Source of the DNA: Zhongshania aquatica
GTDB lineage: Bacteria; Pseudomonadota; Gammaproteobacteria; Pseudomonadales; Spongiibacteraceae
Assembly (NCBI RefSeq): GCF_027257955.1
Contig: NZ_JANZNQ010000002.1
Location: forward strand, 1-64,000
Length of the DNA: 64,000 nt
Direction: 5' to 3'
Position numbers and translations under genes: made by a program. Numbering within the stretch: position 1 is the first letter of the stretch; each line of letters begins with the position of its first letter. Of the stretch, positions 36,601 through 44,924 are shown in pieces. The notes beneath the pieces were generated by a model, which was given only the letters and a program-made list of their open reading frames with translations, was not told where the DNA came from and did not search any database.

Positions 36601-37623
36601 ACCGAGGAGCGCCGAAATTTCGGCTTTACTACCAGTAAGGAGAGACATGTACTTATCGAAATCTGCCAAGTAAACATTTGAAAGGAAGCCACCAGAAACT
36701 AGCCCTTGAGGTATGCCTTCGGGTACTACTTTTACAATATCAGATGCACAAACGGCGAATTTTGAATGTGCGTCAGAAGACCACTTCCAGTGGCAAAACG
36801 CCTGTAGGATATTGCCTCTTGCGGCAATATTGCTGCTGCTCGAAGATTCCTGTCTATTTGCAATGACTTCAATTTTTTGAGCCAACTTGTCTCGATCAAC
36901 CAAATCAAAAAATTGCTTCATATCTAGCTCAACGATATAAACTTCTTGATCGTCAGATTTCTCAGCCAACTCTTTTATCGCAAAATGGTATGGCCTTTGA
37001 AGGAACTGCCGATAGTCAGTAAAGTATTTACTATAGACAGTCGTCGCGCCATAACTGTGCTCTGCCTTTTCATCTACGTATTGGCAGTACAGTCGATTTC
37101 CGTAACTAACAACTTTCTTTTCGTGAACCTTATCAAACGGGGTTGCAGGGTCTCCCTGTTCGGCCTCCACCTCGTTAGCAATACACATCATTACCAACGT
37201 CATTATAGTTTGTTCACGAATACCAATGTGAGCAAGGGGGCGTAACTTTAGTTTATCGAGATCAGAGGGCTTCCAAACCAAACACTCTGCGGGTACATTA
37301 AACTCACTAAGTGAAACTTCTAATACACTTTGCCCTTCAGTCGGTTTCTTTTCGTTTTCTTTAAATTCCCATTTACACCCTTTAGGAGCTGGAATCAGCT
37401 CAATCGGAGTAAATTCTAGGTCATTCACCAATTCGCGAGACCAATCCTGACAACGATTTGGAAGATCAATCGTCGTGGTATCTATCTCAAAGTTATCCGC
37501 ATACCAACTTGTAGTCCGGACGTAGTGCTGAGCTTTTTTCCAAGCCAATGCCAGCAGCAATGGATCTTGCAAATATTCATCCGTGAGGGCGAGCTTTTTA
37601 TACTTTTCGTTGAGTACGGACAT
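33688..37623 (-). CDS. drt1: DRT type 1 reverse transcriptase-nitrilase fusion (UG1)
   Basis: A 1311-residue fusion. The N-terminal reverse transcriptase has VYIVELDMKQFFDLVDRDK (first catalytic aspartate), EGIPQGLVSGGFLSNVYL and YCRYVDD with YVDD at 352-355. A long helical middle follows. The C-terminal nitrilase domain keeps its triad: E1087 in LIVWPELAVH, K1149 in YQGKHHMMEGE and C1191 in GAVCFDATD. This architecture is that of defence-associated RT type 1 (UG1 class), which protects against phage. Both active sites look intact. It precedes the PDDEXK gene on the same strand, and 448 bases without a gene separate it from hsdR. Confidence 0.93.
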   Translation of the reverse strand: MSVLNEKYKKLALTDEYLQDPLLLALAWKKAQHYVRTTSWYADNFEIDTTTIDLPNRCQDWSRELVNDLEFTPIELIPAPKGCKWEFKENEKKPTEGQSVLEVSLSEFNVPAECLVWKPSDLDKLKLRPLAHIGIREQTIMTLVMMCIANEVEAEQGDPATPFDKVHEKKVVSYGNRLYCQYVDEKAEHSYGATTVYSKYFTDYRQFLQRPYHFAIKELAEKSDDQEVYIVELDMKQFFDLVDRDKLAQKIEVIANRQESSSSSNIAARGNILQAFCHWKWSSDAHSKFAVCASDIVKVVPEGIPQGLVSGGFLSNVYLADFDKYMSLLTGSKAEISALLGSEIRIVDYCRYVDDMRLVIVGPSRKGCGVDPITAITSWLNEMFDRELQKINLRLNTDKTKVEVFRGKSVGISVAMQDIQSKMSGPVPLDEAGEYLGRLESLLTMAGSDNPEQLGDNCRINRLAAIERDFLDVREDTLKRFAANKISSLLSSIRHFTSRDVGEQGQPVPGEWDYLQERIARRFIACWSRDPSLVLLLKKGLELYPSPKLLGPILEQLKLILNKYSNSRVANALRLVATANYCLAEIFRHSATVIHRKDLQAIPAHADMNSFFEELQQFAVDIIIADDERAAEDDDSAGGRAVKKAPFNFLAEQARFLLMVRLDTTLELGSGNDYQDLIVKLTKGFRQITLPEEMTDREIAACILIASQLLNDQKAVIRATASMLNIRLEAIPILELIAMQDVALCCSLIRHARQLKYRWVAEVKATELDRRLYLDSRPSAKPLKDLNGDIPIYKLISRIDNPLANEVMALKLMLALIDKAPEIETARPDKFIDLAETKIEFSCYRNPPAFGAFDENLIVSAVRFHVSIANIAGHLHAEHDDTFVLQRIAFCLRAVLAGSEDPTSFGRSFLTKAGYRGLKSTQYKRQIGLMTTPEALAGESAEFSAWLTTLLSKLLRWPGIRVNDQGYDWPLELTLVAVKKLVDERLALLKRNYCELSRTPSLLELVNPAWSHDKTGLTVAMVQSKMPHKDDFSSYGILLDQPIYRAKHRQHVARVAELVIKHIEAQHLDKPKKGERHEDIDLIVWPELAVHKDDMDILVALSRKTHAIVFAGLSFIQQQGVKGPNNCAAWIVPRKHNGNMNEIIRYQGKHHMMEGERIAKVQPWRPYQLMLELVHPRFPKERGFVLTGAVCFDATDIHLSADLRDKSNALLIPALNRDVNTFDSMVEALHYHMYQHVVLVNTGEFGGSYAMAPYDKPHKRLIAHSTGNDQVAINTFEMNMFDFRRDGAGKSMRSNIDRKTAPAGIPLEDFE

Positions 37624-37817
37624 TACGTTTTCCCTAACTAATCACTTGATCCAATACTGTTTCATTATGCTATCTGAGTTTCAGGCAAGATTTACTTTTT
37701 TATCCGGTTTCTACCGAAGATTAAATATTCTATCTTTGGCGACGACAAAATTAACCTAGAACTAGCAAAAACACCCTAACACAACTCGCTATCTTAATAT
37801 GGGAGTAGCATGCCCTT

Positions 37818-37839
37818 AGAGTGCCACATGTGACATTCT
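37818..37839. promoter_or_regulatory. Imperfect palindrome upstream of DRT1
   Basis: AGAGTGCCACA and TGTGACATTCT are complementary at 9 of 11 positions, centred on CACATGTG. It lies about 195 bases before the DRT1 ATG and could be an operator. No matching regulator gene is next to it. Confidence 0.35.
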
Positions 37840-37952
37840 TGCTTGTCTACTCGAAAATCAATGGCTTCACGTTTGTTTTGTTGTTAATTTTTACTAGGTA
37901 AGAATTAACGAATCAGCCACCGAGAGCCCGAGGCCTTGGACTTTTACAACTA

Positions 37953-37982
37953 CAAACCAATGTACGGACGCTCAAAAAAGGC
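37953..37982. repeat. Right copy of imperfect direct repeat flanking the DRT1-nuclease module
   Basis: CAAACCAATGTA, CG, then GACGCTCAAAAAAGGC, matching 32538-32569 at 27 positions with a 2-base length difference. The exact 16-base core is at 37967-37982 here and 32554-32569 on the left. Confidence 0.6.
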
Positions 37983-38018
37983 AAAGGAATCTGGGAAACG
38001 GGGTACTTCGATGTAGCC

Positions 38019-38060
38019 TTGTTGCGCGCGGCTCGCTCAGAGGGATGAAACGCGCAACAA
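38019..38060. terminator. Hairpin just after hsdR
   Basis: TTGTTGCGCG and CGCGCAACAA are a perfect 10-bp inverted repeat around a 22-base loop, starting 11 bases beyond the hsdR stop. On the plus strand it is followed by GATTTTTAAA; on the minus strand there is no U-run. It may end the hsd transcript or serve plus-strand transcription, but the long loop makes it a weak terminator. Confidence 0.4.
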
Positions 38061-38071
38061 GATTTTTAAAT

Positions 38072-41000
38072 CTACACACTCCAGTTTTGGCTCAAAACTT
38101 CTGCTTGCTTCAAACACAGTTCAATCGCCTCTTCGGACTTATCCGGCGGATATTTCCAGCGTCGTAGTGCGCGGCGTACTAGGTTTCTTAACTTAGCTCT
38201 TACACTATCCCGAACTTGCCAATCTACCGTGGTGGATTTGCGCAACTGCTCGGTCACGTACTTGGCGAGTTCACGCAGGTTGTTATCGCCGAGCTCCTTA
38301 ACCGCGGCTTCGTTTTGAATCAATGCGCGGTAAAAAGCAATTTCGTCGGACGACAGCCCAGATTTTTCAGCAAGTTCAGCGTCTGTGGCCATGTCTTTGG
38401 CCATTTTAATCAGCTCTTCAATCACCTGCGCCGTTTCAATAGCACGGTTATGATACTTGCGTAGGGTTTCCATAATACGGTCGGAGTACTTCTTCTCCGA
38501 GACCACATCGGTTTTCATTCTGGCTTTTATTTCATCACGCAGTAGGCGTTCTAGCAGCTCAACAGCAAGGTTCTTTTCTTTAAGGTTGGCGACGTCTTCC
38601 ATAAACTCAGCAGACAACAAACCAATATTCGGTTTATCTAGCCCCACCAGCTTAAAAATGTCATCTACACCACCGGCAATAATGGCATTGTCGATAATTT
38701 GCTTTAAGGCCGAATTTTTCTCTTCATCGGTACGGCGTTTATCCACAGTGGTAAATTTGCTAATCGCATTTTTTACGGCGTCAAAAAAACCGATTTCCTT
38801 AGAATAAGCTTTAGCTTCGTCTAAGGTGCCACACAGGGTATAGGCTGAGCGCAGGCTCGCCATAACATCGAGGAAGCGTTTTTTACCATCCAACTCACCG
38901 TTGGCGCCCTCTAAAGAGAGAATATGATTCATCACCCTTGGCAGCAGTTCTAGCGCCTTGGTTTCAAACTCGCTGTAATCGCAGCCGTGCATCATGCCAT
39001 GTAGCTTATCTATGTTTTCCAGCAGCACTGCAAAGGCTTCGTGGGTGTCGTGGGTCGGTTTACCTTTGCCCTGGGAGCCAGTATAGGTTTTTAGGGCCTG
39101 CTTCAATTCATTGGCAATGCCGATGTAATCCACCACTAAACCGCCGGGCTTGTCTTTAAACACGCGGTTAACACGAGCTATGGCCTGCATTAAGTTGTGG
39201 CCTTTCATTGGCTTGTCGATATACATGGTGTGACAGTTAGGCGCGTCAAAACCCGTCAGCCACATATCCCGCACTATCACCAATTGCAGTGGGTCATTAA
39301 CGTCTTTAAAACGCTTCTCAAACAACTTTTTGGTAATCTTGTTATGGATATGCGGCTGCAACTTGGCTTTATCAGAGGCCGACCCCGTCATTACCACTTT
39401 AATGGCGCCCTTGGCGGGATCAAGATCGTGCCAGTCGGGGTTAAAGCTAACAATCGCGTTATACATGTCCACGCAAATTTCGCGACTCATACACACAATC
39501 ATGCCTTTACCCGGCATAGTGTTAGTGCGGTCTTCAAAGTGTGTTACTAAATCCTTGGCCACTTGCGCTATACGCGGCTCACTGCCAACGAGTTTTTCCA
39601 GTGCCGCCCATTTCGATTTAGTGCTTTCGCGAATAGAGACATCTTCCTCGTCTTCAATTACCTCGTCTACTTCATCGTTTAAGGCTTCCATCGCTGCGGC
39701 ATTAATATCGAGCTTTGCCAAGCGAGACTCGTAATAGATTGGCACCGTAGCGCCATCATCTACCGCGTCTTGAATGTCGTAGATCGAAACATAGTCACCA
39801 AATACCGCGCGGGTGTCTTTATCAGCAGAATCAATCGGTGTGCCGGTAAAGCCAATAAACGAAGCTTCCGGCAAGGCGTCGCGCATATGCTTGGAATAGC
39901 CGAAGGTGTACTTCATATCAACCACATTGCCAGCCTTGTCTTTAACATTAACAAGCTTGGCTTTGTCGCCGTATTGGCTGCGATGCGCTTCATCACTCAC
40001 TACCACGATATTATGGCGGGTGCTCAGTACTGGGTGGCTAGACTCCTCACTACCGTCTTCATTTTTGGCTAAGGCAAACTTTTGCACGGTTGTGAAGATA
40101 ATACCGCCGGATTGCCGCGACGCTAAAATATCGCGCAAGTCGTCCCTGTCGCTCGCCTGAACCGGGGTTTGCTTCAAAATATCGCTGGCCATGCTAAAGG
40201 TGTCGAACAACTGGCCATCTAAATCATTGCGATCGGTGACAATAACAATGGTGGGGTTATTCATCTCCGGCTGGGCCAGTAGCTTACCGGCATAACACAC
40301 CATCGAGATTGATTTACCCGAACCCTGAGTATGCCAAACTACACCAGCTTTACCGGAGCCGGGCACCACGTTGTTGGCGTAGTTCGCCCGTGGCTCTGTC
40401 AGGTTTTTAGATTGCTGTTGGGCGGCAATAACCGTTGCCCGCACCGCTTCGCGCACCGCGTGAAACTGGTGATAACCGGCGATCTTTTTAATCGTTACGT
40501 CACCAGCTTGCTCGAACAACACAAAGTGACGCAGATAGTCTAAAAACAGTTCCGGTTTAAAAAAGCCTTTTACCAATGTTTCTAAAAAATATTCAAACTG
40601 GGGTTTATCGTGCTCGTTATTCACTACCCGCCAAGGCAAAAAACGCTCCTTGCTCGCGGTAAGCGAACCGACTCGCGCATTTAGGCCATCGCTAACCACC
40701 AGCGCCTCGTTAAAAATAAACAGATCAGGGATTTCATCTTTATAGGTTTGCAGCTGCTGAAAAGCCGACCAAATATCGGCGTTACTGTCGGCGGGGTTTT
40801 TCAGTTCCAAGACCGCCAGCGGCAAGCCATTAACAAACACAATCACATCGGGGCGGCGATTACCCTTGCTGCCGGTAATCGTGTATTGGTTAACCACTAA
40901 AAACTGGTTACTCGCGGTATTGGCAAAATCGACTAATTTAACGTAATCGGTCTTTTCTTCCCCTGCCGCATCCTTAAAGCTCACCTTCACGCCTTCCAGC

Positions 41001-41272
41001 AAGCAAGTATGAAAGGCTTTATTGTTTTTAATTAAGCTCGGGGATTCTGGTTTAGCGACCTGAAAAGCAACTTGCACCAAGGTGCTGGCCGGAATAGTGG
41101 GATTTAAACGCTGCAGGCAGACCAACAGACGATCATGCAAAACGACTTGCCGGTAATCGCTGCGCTCAGGGCTGTCGCCATCGGGGGCAATATCGTAGCC
41201 GCACACATAGTCGTAGCCGATGGCTTTAAACCAAGCGAGGCAGAGCTGTTCCAGCTGGTCTTCTGTTATCAC
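38072..41272 (-). CDS. hsdR: Type I restriction enzyme R subunit
   Basis: A 1066-residue HsdR. The N-terminal nuclease core is in [20 protein letters not shown] with the ELK of [11 protein letters not shown]. The translocase motor has Walker A in [36 protein letters not shown] and the motif-VI-like [10 protein letters not shown]. It translocates DNA and cuts it when unmethylated sites are found by the HsdM-HsdS complex. It is the last gene of a five-gene operon, 11 bases after the rhuM gene. Length and motifs look complete. Confidence 0.95.
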   Translation of the reverse strand: MITEDQLEQLCLAWFKAIGYDYVCGYDIAPDGDSPERSDYRQVVLHDRLLVCLQRLNPTIPASTLVQVAFQVAKPESPSLIKNNKAFHTCLLEGVKVSFKDAAGEEKTDYVKLVDFANTASNQFLVVNQYTITGSKGNRRPDVIVFVNGLPLAVLELKNPADSNADIWSAFQQLQTYKDEIPDLFIFNEALVVSDGLNARVGSLTASKERFLPWRVVNNEHDKPQFEYFLETLVKGFFKPELFLDYLRHFVLFEQAGDVTIKKIAGYHQFHAVREAVRATVIAAQQQSKNLTEPRANYANNVVPGSGKAGVVWHTQGSGKSISMVCYAGKLLAQPEMNNPTIVIVTDRNDLDGQLFDTFSMASDILKQTPVQASDRDDLRDILASRQSGGIIFTTVQKFALAKNEDGSEESSHPVLSTRHNIVVVSDEAHRSQYGDKAKLVNVKDKAGNVVDMKYTFGYSKHMRDALPEASFIGFTGTPIDSADKDTRAVFGDYVSIYDIQDAVDDGATVPIYYESRLAKLDINAAAMEALNDEVDEVIEDEEDVSIRESTKSKWAALEKLVGSEPRIAQVAKDLVTHFEDRTNTMPGKGMIVCMSREICVDMYNAIVSFNPDWHDLDPAKGAIKVVMTGSASDKAKLQPHIHNKITKKLFEKRFKDVNDPLQLVIVRDMWLTGFDAPNCHTMYIDKPMKGHNLMQAIARVNRVFKDKPGGLVVDYIGIANELKQALKTYTGSQGKGKPTHDTHEAFAVLLENIDKLHGMMHGCDYSEFETKALELLPRVMNHILSLEGANGELDGKKRFLDVMASLRSAYTLCGTLDEAKAYSKEIGFFDAVKNAISKFTTVDKRRTDEEKNSALKQIIDNAIIAGGVDDIFKLVGLDKPNIGLLSAEFMEDVANLKEKNLAVELLERLLRDEIKARMKTDVVSEKKYSDRIMETLRKYHNRAIETAQVIEELIKMAKDMATDAELAEKSGLSSDEIAFYRALIQNEAAVKELGDNNLRELAKYVTEQLRKSTTVDWQVRDSVRAKLRNLVRRALRRWKYPPDKSEEAIELCLKQAEVLSQNWSV

Positions 41273-41283
41273 TTATTAGTCCT

Positions 41284-42276
41284 TTAATTAGCCTTAAGCG
41301 TTATAAACTGCTGCACAAGGCGAATAATCAGTTCTTTTTGATCCGGCTTACTTTCGGCAACCAATAAGGCCAAGGCCACCAGGGTGTTGTCGTTAACCAG
41401 CGCATCAACCGGTTTGGCCAGCAAATGCTGATTATTGCGCAGATACCACAAAAACAGAAACGAACCCGTGCGCTTGTTGCCATCTGCCAAGGGGTGATTC
41501 TTAATCACAAAATACAGCAAGTGGGCGGCTCGGCTAGCCACATTGGGGTAAAACCATTCGTCGCCAAAGCCTTGCTCTAAAGTCCCCAGCGCCGAGGCCA
41601 GACCATCGCCGCGCAATTGAGCAAACAGCTCGGTGGCTTCACCTTTGGCAATCAAGGCCTGCTTCAACTCCGCAATGGCGGGTAATACCTGTTCCAGCTC
41701 CAGACCTGCCATGTCAGTTTGGCGGGCTGTTTGATCACCAATACTCTGCTCATCGTAGCCCTGTAACAAGGACCAACTGCGGGCATAGTCGTTAATCACC
41801 TGCAATACCGCCGCGCCCTGCTCGGTCACTAATTGCTGATTTGCCAGTGTTTGCGACAGCAGCTGTACCACCTGCTCAAACTCAATGCCGCGTTCCTGCA
41901 AGCGGCGCTGATTGAGGGTGTAGCCTTCTACCAAATACTGTTTTAGCACCCCTGTAGCCCACTGGCGAAACTGCACGCCACGCTGGGATTTGACCCGATA
42001 GCCGACGGAGATAATCACATCCAAATTAAAGTAGCTAACTTGGTAGATCTTACCGTCTGCCGCAGTTGTTGCATTTTTTGCAACAACTGAATCTCTCACC
42101 AGCTCCCCTTCCTTAAAGATGTTTGATATATGGCGGGATATTACCGACTTATCACGCGCAAACAGATCCACCATTTGGTCCAGGCTAAGCCAAGCCGTAT
42201 CCTGATCCAGCGAGACTTCCAGCTCTACCTTGCCGTCAGCAGCTTGAAAAAGTTGAATTTGATGACTACTAGTCAT
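41284..42276 (-). CDS. rhuM: RhuM-family protein with intact Fic motif, in the hsd operon
   Basis: A 330-residue RhuM-type protein. The N-terminal half matches the CRISPR-linked copy (WLSLDQMVDLFARDKSVISR, NLDVIISVGYRV, FRQWATGVLKQYLVEGY). The C-terminal half is a Fic/Doc domain with HPLADGNKRTG at residues 261-271, matching the active-site consensus HPFxDGNKRTG. Such domains transfer AMP or another phosphate-linked group to proteins. It overlaps the FRG gene by 8 bases (ATGACTAG) and precedes hsdR. RhuM-like genes are often seen inside Type I R-M operons; whether it guards, regulates or adds to restriction is not settled. Confidence 0.88.
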   Translation of the reverse strand: MTSSHQIQLFQAADGKVELEVSLDQDTAWLSLDQMVDLFARDKSVISRHISNIFKEGELVRDSVVAKNATTAADGKIYQVSYFNLDVIISVGYRVKSQRGVQFRQWATGVLKQYLVEGYTLNQRRLQERGIEFEQVVQLLSQTLANQQLVTEQGAAVLQVINDYARSWSLLQGYDEQSIGDQTARQTDMAGLELEQVLPAIAELKQALIAKGEATELFAQLRGDGLASALGTLEQGFGDEWFYPNVASRAAHLLYFVIKNHPLADGNKRTGSFLFLWYLRNNQHLLAKPVDALVNDNTLVALALLVAESKPDQKELIIRLVQQFITLKAN

Positions 42277-43516
42277 CGATAGCTACTCCTTTAGCCTTTG
42301 CGTCCTTAGTCAACACATCCAATATGCTTGCTATAGCCACATCCCTAGCATTAGCTGGATAACCTAGCTTTCTCAATGTAATCCTTAAAGTAGAACGTAT
42401 TTTCGCCAGAATCGCCTCGCGCTCGTACCAATCAACCACCTGCAACTGCTGTATCTCTTTATTGATCCTCTCTGCAATTAACTGAATTCGGCCTGGTTCT
42501 ACGCGCTTCTCAGCTTGCGAATCTAATATGGCGGCAAGAATAGGCACACCTTCCTCGTCTGATTCAAAGACCCGAGGTTTTTCAGGCCTGGTAGTATCAA
42601 CGGCGGGTAATTGAGACTCCTTTACGCGCCGCGTCGATTGTTCCAGCTCATACTCGCGTCTTTCTTCTGCAACAATTAAATTACAGTATTCAGAGGCTCC
42701 GATAAGATCAGGGAACAAACTGGCATGATGAACATTCATCCGTCGTAGGTGCCGCATACAGCCTTCACGATCTTCGTTTTTGATATAAATTTTACAGATA
42801 TACTTAGCGATGATATTGGCTTGATCCTCCTCTGGCGCATTGCGCAATTCATCATCGTCAAAATCTTCGTCACTTATAGTGTCAGCGAGCATGTTTTCGA
42901 TAGTGGAATCATAAGGTGAAAATGTGAATAGACCTGCTTGATTAACCAAACGACCGTGGTCGTCTTTCCGCGGCTCAAACATACGTATTTCAGGGCAAAG
43001 TTCATCATCAGCAATGAATGTTCTATTTAAAACATAAATAGCGCGGTAATCGTTCTCCTTTTCTTCTTCCGAATCCTCCTTGGAAAAAGCAAAAAATAAC
43101 GCCACATAAGGGGAATAAGTCCAGTCCAACAAGGGCGTCATTAAGCCGTGATGCTGCCCGACGGCCCATAGCTCATCTTCTTCGTCTTCTAATACCAACC
43201 CATTATTTGAAAGCCGACCTCTTACCGCCCGTCTGAAATAGTCCAGTTGCGTATCAGCCAGTTCTTTATCAATAATGCCCGATTCAGGAATTCTGGCTAG
43301 CGTCGGCATCAAGCCCCAATCGAAACGGCGGTGGCCACGAAAAACCAATTGCGTTTTTGGCCGGTTAAAAAAGGGAGCTTCAAGCAATCGCGTAAAATCC
43401 TGCCAATGCTCTAAGCGAGTGACGGGAATACGGCCATTAACCTCATCAGACAAAATATCAAAATTGACAGTGTCGTCATTCCATAACGGGATTTTTTCAA
43501 AATCATAATTATCCAT
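42269..43516 (-). CDS. FRG-domain protein in the hsd operon
   Basis: A 415-residue protein with an N-terminal FRG domain: TQLVFRGHRRFDWGLMPTLA, then AVGQHHGLMTPLLDWTYSPY, the arginine-glycine and H-G-TPLLDWT signature of the family. The C-terminal half is charged and helical without a clear motif. FRG proteins are common in defence islands and inside R-M operons, but their biochemical activity is not firmly known. It starts 7 bases after hsdS and overlaps the rhuM gene, so all three are expected to be made together. Confidence 0.85.
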   Translation of the reverse strand: MDNYDFEKIPLWNDDTVNFDILSDEVNGRIPVTRLEHWQDFTRLLEAPFFNRPKTQLVFRGHRRFDWGLMPTLARIPESGIIDKELADTQLDYFRRAVRGRLSNNGLVLEDEEDELWAVGQHHGLMTPLLDWTYSPYVALFFAFSKEDSEEEKENDYRAIYVLNRTFIADDELCPEIRMFEPRKDDHGRLVNQAGLFTFSPYDSTIENMLADTISDEDFDDDELRNAPEEDQANIIAKYICKIYIKNEDREGCMRHLRRMNVHHASLFPDLIGASEYCNLIVAEERREYELEQSTRRVKESQLPAVDTTRPEKPRVFESDEEGVPILAAILDSQAEKRVEPGRIQLIAERINKEIQQLQVVDWYEREAILAKIRSTLRITLRKLGYPANARDVAIASILDVLTKDAKAKGVAIDD

Positions 43517-43523
43517 AATTCAG

Positions 43524-44924
43524 TTAAGCAACCTCACCAGTTTCAATCTCTCCGGAGAGGAGTTTTGGCAATAATGAGTCTCTAGCTTGTTCGAGTGTTT
43601 TATTTTCTCTTACCAGCTGTTCCTTTTGCTTATACAAGGTCGTAATGATTGTTGAGTAAGCTTCGGCTACATCAATTGCAGGTGAAACAATTTCGTTAAT
43701 GATGAACTCAGCCCAATGCCTTCTATATTCCTGAAACTCTTGCCTACCTTGTATTGCGTAATAAACCCATATTGTAGGATAGCCACTCCCAGCAAGCGGA
43801 ATGACATTTTGTGAAATGTCAAAATCTTCGCATGATAAATGGGTAACGCACGTATGATCCCCAAATATGAATAGAGGACGGTCGGCCGAGGCGGAAAATC
43901 CCGCTTTACCATTATGAAATCCAAGCAAAATATCTGCCCCTTGCTCATAGACCGGGATCGCCCCAAAAGGCTCAATCTGTTTTTTCGTATATCGTTTCTT
44001 GGGCTTCAAGCGTTCAACGACATCACCAATTTTTTTAACCCCCCACCCCTCCGGAATCTCACCCAACTCAGAATCAACCAAAGCATCAGGAAACAAGGCG
44101 GCGATGTTTTGCAGGTGCTGTAGCTGCTCGGGGCTGAGTTGTTGTAGTTCTTCTGGATTTTTGCCGCTGATAGCCGTCATGGCGGCTTGGTTCATGGCGT
44201 CGTCGAGGCTTTGGGAGTTTGGCTTAGCTGTGTCGTCGGTCTCGCTGTAGCACGTCGGCGAGCTGGTTTCGACCACGTCGTGCAAGGCTTGCCAGCGTTG
44301 TTTGGCTGCGATTTTGGCGCGAGTGGGGTCGAAATCGACAAACCAGCTTTTGAAGATGGCTTGGGCGATGTGTTCTAGGGTTTGGTTGGCTTGGCGGTTG
44401 AGCTTTATTTTTTCGTCCAGCGATTTCAATATTTTAGAAACTCTTTTTTGTTCTGCCAACGGTGGCAATGGAATCGGTAAACTTTTAACAGTTGGAATAT
44501 TTGTATAACCCTGCACAGAACCGGCATTATGATTAGCATGATTACTTTTAAATACTTCACTACTAACGACATAATATAAATATTCTGAATCCAGTTTTTC
44601 TGGATCAGGTCTCAGCAAGCCAATAGAACTAGAGAATCCAAAATAATCACCTTCTTTATAAAGATATGAATTACCAAAAGTACCAATTATTCCAAATAAC
44701 ACATCACCGGGCCGGGGCCTTCTAGTCGCTTTACTATTTTCTGGAAACAGTTTTTCAAATGATTCTTCAGATATAAAATCCAATTTATCTAACTTCAGCT
44801 CCCCTTGGCCTATATTTTTCGAAGTTAAATACGGCACGCCTTCACCAATCCTTTTAACTTTACTATGAGCACCGTCGCCTACAGAACAAACGTCACCAAT
44901 TAGAACTTCCTGAAAACTAGACAT
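43524..44924 (-). CDS. hsdS: Type I R-M specificity subunit
   Basis: A 466-residue HsdS with two target-recognition domains. The first ends in SLPIPLPPLAEQKRVSKILK and the helical spacer DEKIKLNRQANQTLEHIAQA. The second begins around ALVDSELGEIPEGWGVKKIG and ends in a second helical spacer. The two halves decide the bipartite DNA target, which cannot be read from sequence. I chose ATG 44924 (MSSFQEVLIGDV), which overlaps the hsdM stop in ATGTCTAG; an upstream in-frame ATG would run deep into hsdM. Confidence 0.93.
   Translation of the reverse strand: MSSFQEVLIGDVCSVGDGAHSKVKRIGEGVPYLTSKNIGQGELKLDKLDFISEESFEKLFPENSKATRRPRPGDVLFGIIGTFGNSYLYKEGDYFGFSSSIGLLRPDPEKLDSEYLYYVVSSEVFKSNHANHNAGSVQGYTNIPTVKSLPIPLPPLAEQKRVSKILKSLDEKIKLNRQANQTLEHIAQAIFKSWFVDFDPTRAKIAAKQRWQALHDVVETSSPTCYSETDDTAKPNSQSLDDAMNQAAMTAISGKNPEELQQLSPEQLQHLQNIAALFPDALVDSELGEIPEGWGVKKIGDVVERLKPKKRYTKKQIEPFGAIPVYEQGADILLGFHNGKAGFSASADRPLFIFGDHTCVTHLSCEDFDISQNVIPLAGSGYPTIWVYYAIQGRQEFQEYRRHWAEFIINEIVSPAIDVAEAYSTIITTLYKQKEQLVRENKTLEQARDSLLPKLLSGEIETGEVA

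Larger units (their letters stand above)
37624..38071. other. 448-bp gene-free stretch upstream of DRT1
   Basis: This AT-rich gap must hold the DRT1 promoter and the 3' end of the hsd transcript. Contents I can see: an imperfect 22-bp palindrome at 37818-37839 centred on CACATGTG, the right copy of the flanking repeat at 37953-37982, and a hairpin at 38019-38060. One plus-strand frame across 37960-38045 reads like a coding remnant (TLKKGKGIWETGYFDVALLR) with no start. I see no retron-type msr/msd structure. Confidence 0.5.

Noticed and set aside
33688-37623. Retron or group II intron reverse transcriptase
   Set aside because: The C-terminal nitrilase domain with its E-K-C triad identifies DRT type 1. 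There is no msr/msd or intron RNA structure nearby and no maturase domain.
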